This document shows, piece after piece, positions 9,109-17,700 of a stretch of 64,000 nucleotides of DNA. Position numbers and translations under genes: made by a program. The DNA is from Shewanella corallii (lineage in GTDB: Bacteria; Pseudomonadota; Gammaproteobacteria; Enterobacterales; Shewanellaceae): contig NZ_JAKIKT010000001.1 of assembly GCF_023349125.1 (NCBI RefSeq), positions 496,001-560,000 of the forward strand, given 5' to 3'. Under the pieces are notes generated by a model. The model made no database searches and was not told where the DNA came from. It worked only from the letters and a program-made list of their open reading frames with translations. Each line of letters starts with the position of its first letter. Position 1 is the first letter of the stretch.

Positions 9109-9150
9109 ATACCAATCCGTAAAGGGGAGGTTCTCTATGCGGATTGGTAT
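9109..9150. repeat. ATACCAATCCG palindromic element
   Basis: Perfect 11-bp inverted repeat ATACCAATCCG (9109-9119) and CGGATTGGTAT (9140-9150) around a 20-nt loop, 12 nt after chrA. The outer eight bases equal the ends of the longer element at 28820-29086, so it may be a minimal relative. It may also act as a chrA hairpin terminator, although the T-tract is poor. Confidence 0.65.
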
Positions 9151-9192
9151 TTGACCTGCAACACAGAGTAAGCCGCAATGACTAGGGGCCAG

Positions 9193-9591
9193 CTACTCAA
9201 TCATGCCGGCTTGTTTTAACCAATCAAAAATTTGCTGGTCAACAATAGAGCTTCGCTCTTTATCCCGATATTGTAACCACACAACTTCTTCGATTTCTGA
9301 GTCTGGATTTAGCTCCCCATTATATTGGCCCTGATAGCAAGTCATTTTTACCAATATACCTTCTTTGTGGCCGTGTGCCTGAGCTTTAAATGTACCCAGA
9401 TATTCTATTGAGTCTGGTATCAGGTCGACTGTAAGCTCTTCCTTGATCTCCCTGATCAATGCTTGTAAATCATCCTCTCCCACCTCGCGTTTACCACCGG
9501 GAATATAGAACTTATCTTTGCCTTTTGAGCGAGTACTTAAGATCTTCTTATCTTTAATGTATATCCAGGCCAGTTTATCTATTTCCATCAT
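9193..9591 (-). CDS. NUDIX hydrolase
   Basis: 132 residues, MutT-sized. The Nudix box runs from GGKREVGEDDLQALIREI through KEELTVDL: the G-x5-E-x7-RE-U-x-EE metal-binding pattern is complete, but the last glycine of the consensus is a threonine. Two adjacent ATGs (9591 and 9588) follow AAGGTG by 5 and 8 nt. An ATG at 9633 has no ribosome site. Family members hydrolyse nucleoside diphosphates linked to another group; the substrate here is unknown. Base composition is lower in GC than the flanking chrA, consistent with an accessory gene. Confidence 0.82.
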   Translation of the reverse strand: MMEIDKLAWIYIKDKKILSTRSKGKDKFYIPGGKREVGEDDLQALIREIKEELTVDLIPDSIEYLGTFKAQAHGHKEGILVKMTCYQGQYNGELNPDSEIEEVVWLQYRDKERSSIVDQQIFDWLKQAGMIE

Positions 9592-9953
9592 TTGAACACC
9601 TTTCGAATCTAACTTTCTGAACTTTGATGACATCAGGGGAAACGGAGTAAAGGTATCTATTTCACTGTTTTTTTATGAAAAAGAGACACCGTTTTTTAGC
9701 GGGGCTTGCTGTTGACCACTTTTGCCTTGTTAATCTGCGACTAAGCCACTATTGACTGTTGGGGTAGAAAAAACACCTTCTACAGTGTTGATAACACAAT
9801 CACGGCCACAGGAACGGGTATGGCATGAATCTTTATCGTTCAGGTCGTAACAGCGTGGTTATCCACTTTGTTAAGTAGACAGAGTAACACCTGGACTCCA
9901 TGGCCGGGGATAAGAGCGCTAATGGCAAATTACGCCGGGAAGTCCCTGACTCC
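9592..9953. other. Intergenic region, about 360 bp
   Basis: AT-rich spacer between two minus-strand genes. No credible ORF, RNA or clean hairpin terminator was seen. It presumably contains the Nudix gene promoter. Confidence 0.35.
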
Positions 9954-10349
9954 TCAGAGTTGAACCTCTCCAAGTTTTATCGCCTTCCACTCCAGGTTTC
10001 CGCAGTAGTTACTCAACAGATGCTGCAGATATTCCATATCCTGCACTTGCTCAAAGGTGACTGGCCTGACGGTACATAATGCGGTGTGGCCGCCCAGATT
10101 AATATGAGTCAGATAGAGTCGCTTGCCCGAGCTGTCTATCCCGAAGTGATCCATTCCTAGGGAATGAGCCAACGATATATAGGGCTCAAATTCAAATTGA
10201 TATGATGTCATATCAATAATGTCATTTGGGCCCACAATGTAGCTTTGCAGGCAGGAGAGGGAATCATCCCTGACGTCCGGATGTTCCCGGTAAAGCTTTT
10301 TCACATCATCAATACTTTTTAAGATGATGAGACTGTGCTTGTTGGGCAT
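9954..10349 (-). CDS. Hypothetical protein, 131 residues
   Basis: No family recognised. It is a soluble mixed alpha/beta sequence without signal peptide or membrane segment. It has two cysteines that could pair by position and a basic-acidic N-terminus (ILKSIDDVKKLYREHPD). Codon use looks normal for the window. It lies upstream of the Nudix gene and downstream of a small glycine-rich protein on the same strand, with gaps too wide to prove an operon. Confidence 0.55.
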   Translation of the reverse strand: MPNKHSLIILKSIDDVKKLYREHPDVRDDSLSCLQSYIVGPNDIIDMTSYQFEFEPYISLAHSLGMDHFGIDSSGKRLYLTHINLGGHTALCTVRPVTFEQVQDMEYLQHLLSNYCGNLEWKAIKLGEVQL

Positions 10350-10385
10350 GGCGCTTTGATTTCCGTGTTATCTGAAAAGCGTTCG

Positions 10386-10577
10386 CTATTGTTCGTCGTC
10401 ATGGGGCTTCTTTTGAAACCCCAAAGCAAAGGCGACACCAATGGCAATGCCAATACCGACGCCCAGAGCTAAATTGCCCAGCGCCAGTCCTACACCTGAT
10501 CCTATGGCTACGCCTATACCAATTCCAAGCGACAAGCGGTTGTTGCGAGAATCACCATTACTGTTTTTCTTGTCCAT
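10386..10577 (-). CDS. Small glycine-rich (glycine-zipper-like) protein
   Basis: 63 residues from the ATG at 10577, with GGGAG 5 nt upstream; an ATG 12 nt earlier is possible. A hydrophilic head (DKKNSNGDSRNN) is followed by about 40 residues of alternating small residues (GIGIGVAIGSGVGLALG, then GVGIGIAIGVAFALGF) and a charged tail (KKPHDDEQ). This is one or two glycine-zipper membrane segments. It starts 37 bp downstream of the recQ-like gene on the same strand. Function unknown. Confidence 0.6.
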   Translation of the reverse strand: MDKKNSNGDSRNNRLSLGIGIGVAIGSGVGLALGNLALGVGIGIAIGVAFALGFQKKPHDDEQ

Positions 10578-10613
10578 ATTGACTCCCATTCTCCTTTGGC
10601 GCCGGGCAGTAAA

Positions 10614-12575
10614 CTAGCTTTTCAGTGTCTGCACCTTTTGCTTTACTTCATCAAAGGGATATTGGCTGAGCTTACCAAATCCTTCCATCTTACCTGCACG
10701 CAGGCGTCCGGTCAGCGGCGCGGCAATGCCACACAGGAATCGGGTTGCGGCTTCAGCGGTGAGCTCTATGCCATCTTTGGCGGCAGCGTCTTTCAGCGGC
10801 TGAATGAGGCGCTGCAAAGCCGCTGAGTCTATGCTCTCCTGAACGCTGGCACTGGGCAGTGTCGCAACCTGACCACGACATACAGAGCAGTGCCCGCATT
10901 GCACCGGTGCCTGGGTATCGGCGAAGTAACTCGCCAGGCGATGACTCAGACAGGTATCAGTTTCAAACAGAGCCAGCATAGCGTGAACACGATTGATTTC
11001 CGAGCGCTCCTTGGACAGGAAAAGATGATGCATTTCCTGGCTCAGTCGCTCCGCCTCCTGGCCCTGACAGGCATGAAGTTGATTAACGCGGTAGACATCT
11101 GTCATCTGCTTGCTTTCCAGTTCAATCCAACCTTTGTCAGCAAAGTAGTCCAGCGCCGCAACAGCACGTTTTCTATCGCCCTGACAGGTTTGCCACAGAG
11201 CATCGAAGTCCACCGTATGCCAGGTTCTGGACTTGGGGGAAGCCTGCAGCAGAGCTTCAACAAACAGCTTTCTTTCACCCTCAAATTGATTCAACACCTG
11301 CTCTTCAGGTACTAACATTTTGAAGCGATAGTCGGCGAAGTAACTGAACTGGGGCTCAATAACCCCCGCCAGTTCGAGGTAAACCAGCAAGGTTTTCAGG
11401 GGCAGCTGACGCACATTGCTGTCTCTGGACAGGCGGGTAAGCATTACCTCCCACTGCTTACCTGCTGGTGTAGCGCCGATTTCATCTATAACGGTACGAA
11501 TCGCCATTTGATCCGGGGTATCACCGTAGACAAAGTTCTCCAGCACGCTGACCGACTCGCGGTTGGCCAGCACGCTGCACATAGATGGCAACCCATCGCG
11601 TCCGGCGCGGCCGATCTCCTGGCTGTAATTCTCCACGGACTTTGGCAAATCGTAATGGATCACGGCGCGGATATCTGATTTATCAACCCCCATACCGAAG
11701 GCAATGGTCGCCACAATGCAGTTGACCTCTCCCTGCATAAAGGCGTTTTGAATACGCTGGCGATCATCGCTGGCCATCCCGGCATGATACGCCTGCGTGG
11801 CGACGCCATTGGATTGCAGGTGCCGGGCAACACTTTCAGCAGTTTGCTGCAAGGTTACATAGACTATGGTGGGCTGAGGGAAGGGGACACTTTGCAATAA
11901 GCCCAGCAGGGCAGAGGCTTTCTCCTGCTCTTTGCAGGGCAGCACATTAAGGTCGAGGTTCTGCCGGTAAAAGCCGGTGACCACTACATCTTCCTGCTCA
12001 ATACCAAACTTACTGCGCATATCCTCAATCACCTGAGGGGTAGCCGTGGCGGTCAGCAACAACACCTGAGGGATATTCAGCTGATTGCGATAAGCTGGAA
12101 GTTTCAGGTAATCCGGGCGGAAGTTATGCCCCCATTCGGAGATACAGTGGGCTTCGTCAACAACCAGCAAAGAGATAGGCACAGACCCAATAAACTGACG
12201 GAAACGCTCATTCTTCAGACGCTCCACAGAGATCATCAGAATCCTGGTTTCCCCCGCTTTCACCGAGCGCATCACTTCACGGGACTCATCATAGGTCAGT
12301 GAAGAGTCAATAGATGCCGCTGCAATCCCTTTTGAACGCAGGAAATCCAACTGATCTTTCATCAGCGCCAGCAGCGGAGAGATCACCAGAGTCAAATGAG
12401 GTAAATGCAACGCCGGCAACTGATAACACAATGACTTACCGGAGCCGGTTGGAAAAATCGCTGCTGCCGAATGTCCCGCCAGCACTTTATCCACCACAGC
12501 CTGCTGACCCCCACGTAATCCTTCAAAGCCAAAAACACGCTTCAGCGTGCCCAAATACGTGGCGTCCTCTTGCAT
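10614..12575 (-). CDS. RecQ-family ATP-dependent DNA helicase
   Basis: 653 residues. The superfamily 2 motifs are complete: motif I PTGSGKSLCYQLPAL, motif II VVDEAHCISEWGH, motif III LLTATATPQ, and motif VI YSQEIGRAGRDGLPS. A cysteine cluster (C560-GHC-SVC566, with another cysteine about 20 residues earlier) lies late in the protein, after a long winged-helix-like region. In E. coli RecQ the zinc site follows the helicase core directly. No HRDC domain is visible. This marks a RecQ-like subfamily rather than the classical RecQ. It unwinds DNA 3' to 5' by family inference and probably acts in recombination or repair. Confidence 0.88.
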   Translation of the reverse strand: MQEDATYLGTLKRVFGFEGLRGGQQAVVDKVLAGHSAAAIFPTGSGKSLCYQLPALHLPHLTLVISPLLALMKDQLDFLRSKGIAAASIDSSLTYDESREVMRSVKAGETRILMISVERLKNERFRQFIGSVPISLLVVDEAHCISEWGHNFRPDYLKLPAYRNQLNIPQVLLLTATATPQVIEDMRSKFGIEQEDVVVTGFYRQNLDLNVLPCKEQEKASALLGLLQSVPFPQPTIVYVTLQQTAESVARHLQSNGVATQAYHAGMASDDRQRIQNAFMQGEVNCIVATIAFGMGVDKSDIRAVIHYDLPKSVENYSQEIGRAGRDGLPSMCSVLANRESVSVLENFVYGDTPDQMAIRTVIDEIGATPAGKQWEVMLTRLSRDSNVRQLPLKTLLVYLELAGVIEPQFSYFADYRFKMLVPEEQVLNQFEGERKLFVEALLQASPKSRTWHTVDFDALWQTCQGDRKRAVAALDYFADKGWIELESKQMTDVYRVNQLHACQGQEAERLSQEMHHLFLSKERSEINRVHAMLALFETDTCLSHRLASYFADTQAPVQCGHCSVCRGQVATLPSASVQESIDSAALQRLIQPLKDAAAKDGIELTAEAATRFLCGIAAPLTGRLRAGKMEGFGKLSQYPFDEVKQKVQTLKS

Positions 12576-12991
12576 ATTGTCCTCATTATCACTGTGTTAG
12601 TTCAGAGTGGAGTTTACACCATTGCTGGTGTAATGCCCCGAATGCCCGGAACTATAGCCAAGCTTTGCCTGGCCGAACATCTAAGCCATGTGCATCCGCG
12701 CCTAACGCCAGTTCGCGTTCGAGCGCTTATTGCTGCACAAAACTCGCCTCCGGCTCAGCGCCACCTATGTCATGAAAACCTCTCGATTCTGGCATCCTGC
12801 TTCATTCTACCTCCTGCATCCATGCAGTCGTCCGGCAACTTCTGATGGGGACATGGTGCAACCTTCAAGTCAGGAGAAAATGACTCTGGGACAGAAGTTA
12901 CTTTCGGCTCGTGGGGATGTAACACTTAAATATGGGACACAAACAGGCTGGCTAGAATAGCGAAGCCACCTGCGGGCGACATAACTTTTTG
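12576..12991. other. Spacer between recQ-like gene and cassette patch, about 415 bp
   Basis: No credible protein. A consensus integron R-box, GCCTAAC at 12700-12706 (GTTAGGC on the minus strand), lies downstream of the cassette-like genes. ATAACTTTTTGTTAT at 12981-12995 is a small inverted repeat at the end of the first gene. Several GGGACA-type words recur between 12846 and 12940. It may hold the remains of a second attC or an older insertion, but I cannot prove it. Confidence 0.35.
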
Positions 12992-13414
12992 TTATACGTC
13001 ACTTTTTGATTCGATACATTTATTAAGATAGGTAATTAAGTTCTTAAGCTGCTGAACTTTCACGTAGCTTCCTAAAAAGCCTGCACTACTAAAATAGAGA
13101 AAGCCAAGAATGTAAGCTTTAACCTTAAAGCCTTTTTCTTCATCATATTTTTTAAAACTTAGCCGAACTGACATAAATCTATTAACTTTTATTTTGATTC
13201 TTGTTCGAGGCTTGTCGGGGCTTAGCTGGCTTAATTTATTGACGATGACTTTCAGTTCGTCAAGGCTACTAGGATCAAACTGTTCTACCGAATGAGAGCT
13301 TTCTCCAGCGCAAAAGATCCTATAACAAAATGAGTTTGGTGATTCCTTTGGAACGCCAAATGTGAAAATGGCCGAATCGATGTTGATTCGGGAATGTATC
13401 TGCTCAAATTGCAA
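12992..13414 (-). CDS. Hypothetical protein, integron-cassette-like gene
   Basis: 140 residues from a TTG start, because an in-frame TAG lies just upstream; a shorter start is possible. No family recognised. It has a basic central strand region (KPRTRIKIKVNRFMSVRL) and a hydrophobic stretch (AYILGFLYFSSAGFLGSYV) that could be one membrane segment. Composition is markedly more AT-rich than neighbours. The stop codon is part of GTATAAC, as expected when a cassette gene runs into its attC R-box. An attC-like site lies between it and the next gene. The start is weak and could reflect a decayed cassette gene. Confidence 0.5.
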   Translation of the reverse strand: MQFEQIHSRINIDSAIFTFGVPKESPNSFCYRIFCAGESSHSVEQFDPSSLDELKVIVNKLSQLSPDKPRTRIKIKVNRFMSVRLSFKKYDEEKGFKVKAYILGFLYFSSAGFLGSYVKVQQLKNLITYLNKCIESKSDV

Positions 13415-13433
13415 AAGCTAAAAACTCCATGGA

Positions 13434-13527
13434 ATATAACGCCGCTAGCAACCGGGAGCGAAACGTAGTGTAGCGAGTCGAGGCAGCGCACTTTCCGCAC
13501 TGCCGGTTTTGCCTAGCTTTGTTACGC
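13434..13527 (-). other. Candidate integron attC recombination site
   Basis: 94 bp between two cassette-like genes. On the minus strand it runs from GCGTAAC (13527-13521, containing the TAA stop of the upstream gene) to GTTATAT (13440-13434). Inside, GCTAGCAACCGG (13444-13455) pairs with CCGGTTTTGCCTAGC (13503-13517) with extra unpaired bases on one side, the asymmetry typical of attC. GGCAG/CTGCC forms a further inner stem. The end boxes deviate from the strict RYYYAAC/GTTRRRY consensus, so this is strong but not conclusive. Confidence 0.65.
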
Positions 13528-13986
13528 TTTTTGCCACTGGAAATAACCTTGCCATTTTGGATCGTTTTCGCCGTAACATTGAACCTCATATTCTGAAAAT
13601 TTAGTGATTGCTTCTTTATGAGCCCCTTCAATACCAGAAGCATTTTCAATATAGAAGACGAACTCTTTGAAGGTGCCAGTAGTAACCGCTAAAACCTGGA
13701 TCGATGGGCCTGTTTTTGAGATTAAATTACACAACTCGTCTTCTATTTTATTAAACGCTTTATTTTCTTCTGGATTGGGCATACCGTCTGGATTTTGCGT
13801 TTTTAGTGGTATGGCAAATCCAACTCTAATAGTTAATTTAGGATGCTTAGCCCATTCTTTAGCGGTGTCATTTACACGAACTAGCATAGGTCCTTCACCA
13901 CCGCTAACTTCTATAACAGACCAAGCATGATCATCTGAGTTTAGATTTGTAATATCTTTTATTTCTTGTTTTTTAAATAGCCACAT
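13522..13986 (-). CDS. DUF695-like protein, integron-cassette-like gene
   Basis: 154 residues, ATG with AGGA 6 nt upstream. The layout matches DUF695 proteins: a tryptophan early (WSVIEVSGGEGPMLVRVN), a central GMPNPEENKAFNKIEDEL, and a late VTTGTFKEFVFYIEN. Some DUF695 proteins belong to the RNase E inhibitor/RraB-like fold, but no function is established for this one. It is AT-rich compared with the surrounding chromosome. Its TAA stop lies inside the GCGTAAC box of the attC candidate, so it is most likely a captured cassette gene. Confidence 0.6.
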   Translation of the reverse strand: MWLFKKQEIKDITNLNSDDHAWSVIEVSGGEGPMLVRVNDTAKEWAKHPKLTIRVGFAIPLKTQNPDGMPNPEENKAFNKIEDELCNLISKTGPSIQVLAVTTGTFKEFVFYIENASGIEGAHKEAITKFSEYEVQCYGENDPKWQGYFQWQKA

Positions 13987-14378
13987 GGTGATTCCTATGC
14001 AGGCTTAATATTTTAATAACGAGAGTGCCTATTTATCCATTTTTGCGTGACCAAGCTAACCATCCGTTTTAGTCACTAAACCTGCTACTGAAAGTATCTA
14101 TGGATAGATAACTTTACGGACAAATCGAGACGTCTCGTTATCTCGCACCAGCCTTCACGCCTATTGGGTAAACGTTATCATTAATAGGCTAAAAACTCGA
14201 CACTTTCTAGCTGTTCAGCAGATAAACGTGGATGTGCAGAGTGCGATAACAGGAGTCGTTTCCTGTTATCTCCGATTTAATGAGATGACCGGCTCGAATA
14301 TACAACTTTGGGGCATAAACGACATACTCAGGAGTTGCATGTTGCATCTTGTCCCCGTCCGACGCTGCCGAGGGTGTT

Positions 14379-14465
14379 GCTGAAAATGGCGTAGTGAGGC
14401 ATGGATGCCGAAGCAGCGACAGTCGAATCATGGACGAGCGTCTGTCGCGTTAGCCAATTTTCAGC
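14379..14465. repeat. Nested long inverted repeat
   Basis: Outer arms GCTGAAAATGGC (14379-14390) and GCCAATTTTCAGC (14453-14465) enclose inner arms GCGACAG (14416-14422) and CTGTCGC (14442-14448). It resembles an intergenic repeat unit rather than a terminator, because no T-tract follows. Confidence 0.6.
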
Positions 14466-14514
14466 ATAAGGCCGAGGAGTTGTCAGCGTTGGTTGGGGCG
14501 TCCTTGGGGTTGTT

Positions 14515-14624
14515 AGGGGCGTTGGACGAGCAACGCCCCTGACCCGGGTGTGGGTTGGAGACCCACGACTTCGGCCAAGCGCAGCTTGGCTAGCTTCACA
14601 GTGCCGCAGTCCACAATGGACTGC
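14515..14624. repeat. Array of four consecutive short hairpins
   Basis: Perfect stems in a row: AGGGGCGTTG/CAACGCCCCT (14515-14540), GTGGGT/ACCCAC (14550-14566), GCCAAGC/GCTTGGC (14574-14590) and GCAGTCCA/TGGACTGC (14606-14624). Loops are 3 to 6 nt and spacers about 6 to 15 nt. The regularity suggests a structured repeat or small RNA-like element. No promoter was identified. Confidence 0.6.
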
Positions 14625-14670
14625 AAGTCCATAATCAAGCTGCCAGCCAGTCAGCAAACCGGCAAAAAAA

Positions 14671-14699
14671 CACCCTGGCAAGCAGACCCTGCCAGGGTG
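14671..14699 (-). terminator. Rho-independent terminator of the formate dehydrogenase-like gene
   Basis: Stem CACCCTGGCA (14671-14680) with TGCCAGGGTG (14690-14699). Read on the minus strand, seven T residues follow the stem. It lies about 50 nt after the stop codon. Confidence 0.9.
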
Positions 14700-14722
14700 T
14701 TTTATTCCATCAAAAGATGGAC

Positions 14723-14743
14723 AGTAAGCTGATCCTCAGCTTA
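14723..14743. repeat. Inverted repeat next to the fdh-like stop codon
   Basis: GTAAGCTGA (14723-14731) and TCAGCTTAC (14735-14743) form a perfect 9-bp stem with a 3-nt loop, 5 nt after the stop. It precedes the main terminator and may protect the transcript 3' end. Confidence 0.6.
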
Positions 14744-14748
14744 CCGGA

Positions 14749-17700
14749 TTATGCCGCTGGAATACCTTCACGCTCCAATGATGTGTCATTCAACACCTCA
14801 TCAAGGGTATCGCCATAACCTTCCATGGCCCCCAAATTCTCGGCGCGTACGGCGCAGAACTTGTACTCAGGAATATGAGCAACCGGGTCCAGGGCATTGA
14901 TGGTCAGCTTGTTGGCCGCCGCTTCCACAAAGTGGAATGGCAGGAACAGTACGCCAGCCTGGGCGCGGCGGGTCACAAAGGCCCGAATGGTGATTTCGCC
15001 GCGGCGGGTCGCCAGCTTCAGCATATCGCCATTGTTCACCCCAAGCTGCTCAGCATCGAATACCGACATCATTACCCGTGGGCTTGCCAGCATATCCAGA
15101 CCTTTGGTCTTGCGGGTCAGAGTCCCTGTGTGGAACTGCTCCAGCAGACGACCGGTTGAGAGCACCAGAGGGTATTCTTCACAGGGCATTTCGGCTGGCA
15201 GGCGGAAGCTGACCGGCTCAAATTTGGCCTGAGCGCCGCGGATAAACTGAGTCTGGTGCATGATACGGGTGCCTGGATGCTGCTCATCCAGACATGGCCA
15301 CTGCAGACCCTGTTTACCCTTGATTGAGGTAGGCGCGACGCGCTCCCAGGTGATGCCCCGGTATTGAGGGGTCAGCTGGTTTACCTCGCGCCAGATTTGC
15401 TCTTCCGCTTCATAGTGCCAATCGGCGCCCATGGCGTTGGCGACGGCCTGAACAATCTGCCAATCCATTCTGGCCTGGCCCGGAGAGGTCACGGCAGGTT
15501 GCAACTGCTGCACCCGACGCTCGGTATTGGTGAAGTGACCACGCTTCTCGGCAAAAGCCGCGGCAGGCAGCACCACATCAGCAAGCGCTGCGGTTTCTGT
15601 GAGGAAGATATCCTGCACCACAATAAACTCGGCAGCTGCCAGACCATCCAGTACATGGGCCTGATCCGGGTCGCTGAGTACTGGGTTTTCACCCATGATG
15701 TACATGGCTTTAAGCTTGCCGGACACCAGCGACTTCATCATATAGGAGGCCGGGATACCTTCCTGCGTCGGCAGGGTGACATTCCAGGCCGCTTCAACCG
15801 GCGCACGGTTATCGGCGTCCACCAGCTTTTTATAGCCGGGCAGATAGTTGGGCAGGGCGCCCATATCACAACTGCCCTGTACGTTGCTCTGACCACGCAG
15901 CGGGTTAATACCTGCGCCTTCAAGGCCGATATTGCCCAGCATCAGCTGCAGGTTGGAGATAGCCAGTACGTTGTCATGGCCGCAGGTATGCTGGGTAATG
16001 CCCATGGCGTAGTAGATGGCAGTCTTGTCGGCAGTACCGATAAGTTTTGCCAATCTGGCAATATCGTCAGCGGCAATACCGGTAATAATAGCGGCATTGT
16101 CCAGGCTGTAATCACTCTTCATCACCTCAGCGCGCACTGCGTCGAACTGCTCAGTACGTGCGGCGATATAGGCATTATCCTGCCAGCCGTTAACCAAAAT
16201 CTGCTGCATGATGGCGTTCAGCAGCATCACATCTGTGCCAGGGCGCTGGGCCAGATAAAGCTCGGCGCTGTCGGCAATCTCAACCCGTTTCGGGTCGACT
16301 ACCACCAGACGGGCCTTGCCTGTGCTAACCGCTTCACGAATGCGCGAGGCGATAATCGGGTGAGCGCAGGTCGTGTCTGAGCCCAGAATAAAGATGAGGT
16401 CAGACTCGGCAATGCCCGGAATATCATTGGTCATGGCGCCGCTGCCCAGGGTGTCGTACAGCGCACTCACCGTTGAGGCGTGACACAGACGGGCACAGTG
16501 GTCGATATTGTTGGTGCCCAGCACGCTGCGGGTAAATTTTTGCAGCAGGAAGTTCTCTTCGTTGGTGGCCTTGGCAGATGCCAGGGTCGCCAGTGAGTCA
16601 CTGCCATACTCGGCTTTAATTTCCGCCAGCCTGCGAGCTACATGACTGATGGCTTCATCCCAGCTGACCGGGACCAGCTGCCCCTGCTTACGTATCATAG
16701 GCGTGGTCAGACGCTCTGGGCTCTGAACAAAATCAAAGCCGAAACGCCCTTTAACGCACAGCATGCCCTCGTTGACCAGAGACTCAGTGTCACCTGTTAC
16801 CCGCATAATGCGGTTGCTGGCTTTGTCCACATGCATCTCTACCCGGCAGCCAACGCCACAGTAAGTACAGACGGTGGAGATCCTGTCCAGCTCAGTTTTG
16901 GCACGCGCCTGAGACTTGTCTCTGGCATCCACCAAGGCGCCGGTAGGACATACCTGCACACAGTTACCACATTGCACACAGTTGGAGTCGGCCATGGAAA
17001 CGCTGAATCCGGCGCGTGGTGCACGACGAATCGCATCTTTGTTCACGCTGTCATTGGCGCTGCAGCCCGGAATCGCAGAGAAACTGGCCTCTTCAAAGCA
17101 GATCGCCTTATGGCCGGACTGACGCTGACACATATCGACGCAGGCGCCACAACTGATACAGCGGTTGGCATCGAAGGTGATAAAGGGCGCACTGGTGTCC
17201 ACGGTAAAGCGGCGGGCCTGAGTTGGCGCATCCTGTGCGATGGCTTTGGCATCGACCCTGTACTCAGTGGCATAGTCCCGCAGGTCACACTGCTTGTTGG
17301 CCTGACAGGCACATTCAAGACAGCGGGCGGCTTCTTTCAGGGCTGAGTCATAGCCAAAGCCTAGCTCCACCTCGGCAAAATTCTGCTCACGCTGAGCCGG
17401 TGTCAGCTCAGGCATTTTAACTCTGGGTTCAACCGGGATATTGGGATACAAACTGGTATCCAGTGTGGCGGTCTTTTTGGCCTTGGCAGCATTGAACTGC
17501 TCAGGCACCAGCTCACACACCAGACCGGTAGACAGTTGCTTGTGAATTGCTTCAGCGGCGCGGCGACCATCACCGATTGCTGCCACAGCTGTCGCCGGGC
17601 CAGTACGGGAATCACCAATAACAAACAGCTTCTCGATACCGGCTGACATGGTATGTTCGCAACCGGCAAAGGTGTTCCAGCGGGTCAGGGCGATTTGGCC

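Larger units (their letters stand above)
13987..14748. other. Non-coding accessory spacer, about 760 bp
   Basis: No credible ORF on either strand. It contains, in order, an unassigned AT-rich part (13987-14370), a long nested inverted repeat (14379-14465), an array of four short hairpins (14515-14624), and the terminator and an extra hairpin of the formate dehydrogenase gene. These are listed separately. Confidence 0.6.

Noticed and set aside
12570-12960. Overlapping short frames in the recQ-cassette spacer
   Set aside because: No start signals, no conserved motifs and composition typical of non-coding sequence.
14207-14681. Minus-strand frames within the hairpin block
   Set aside because: They run through perfect inverted repeats and have low-complexity content; structure explains the region better.
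15364-16380. Long plus-strand frame of 338 codons opposite the formate dehydrogenase-like gene
   Set aside because: Antisense to a fully supported gene with clear motifs; no family features and no ribosome site of its own.
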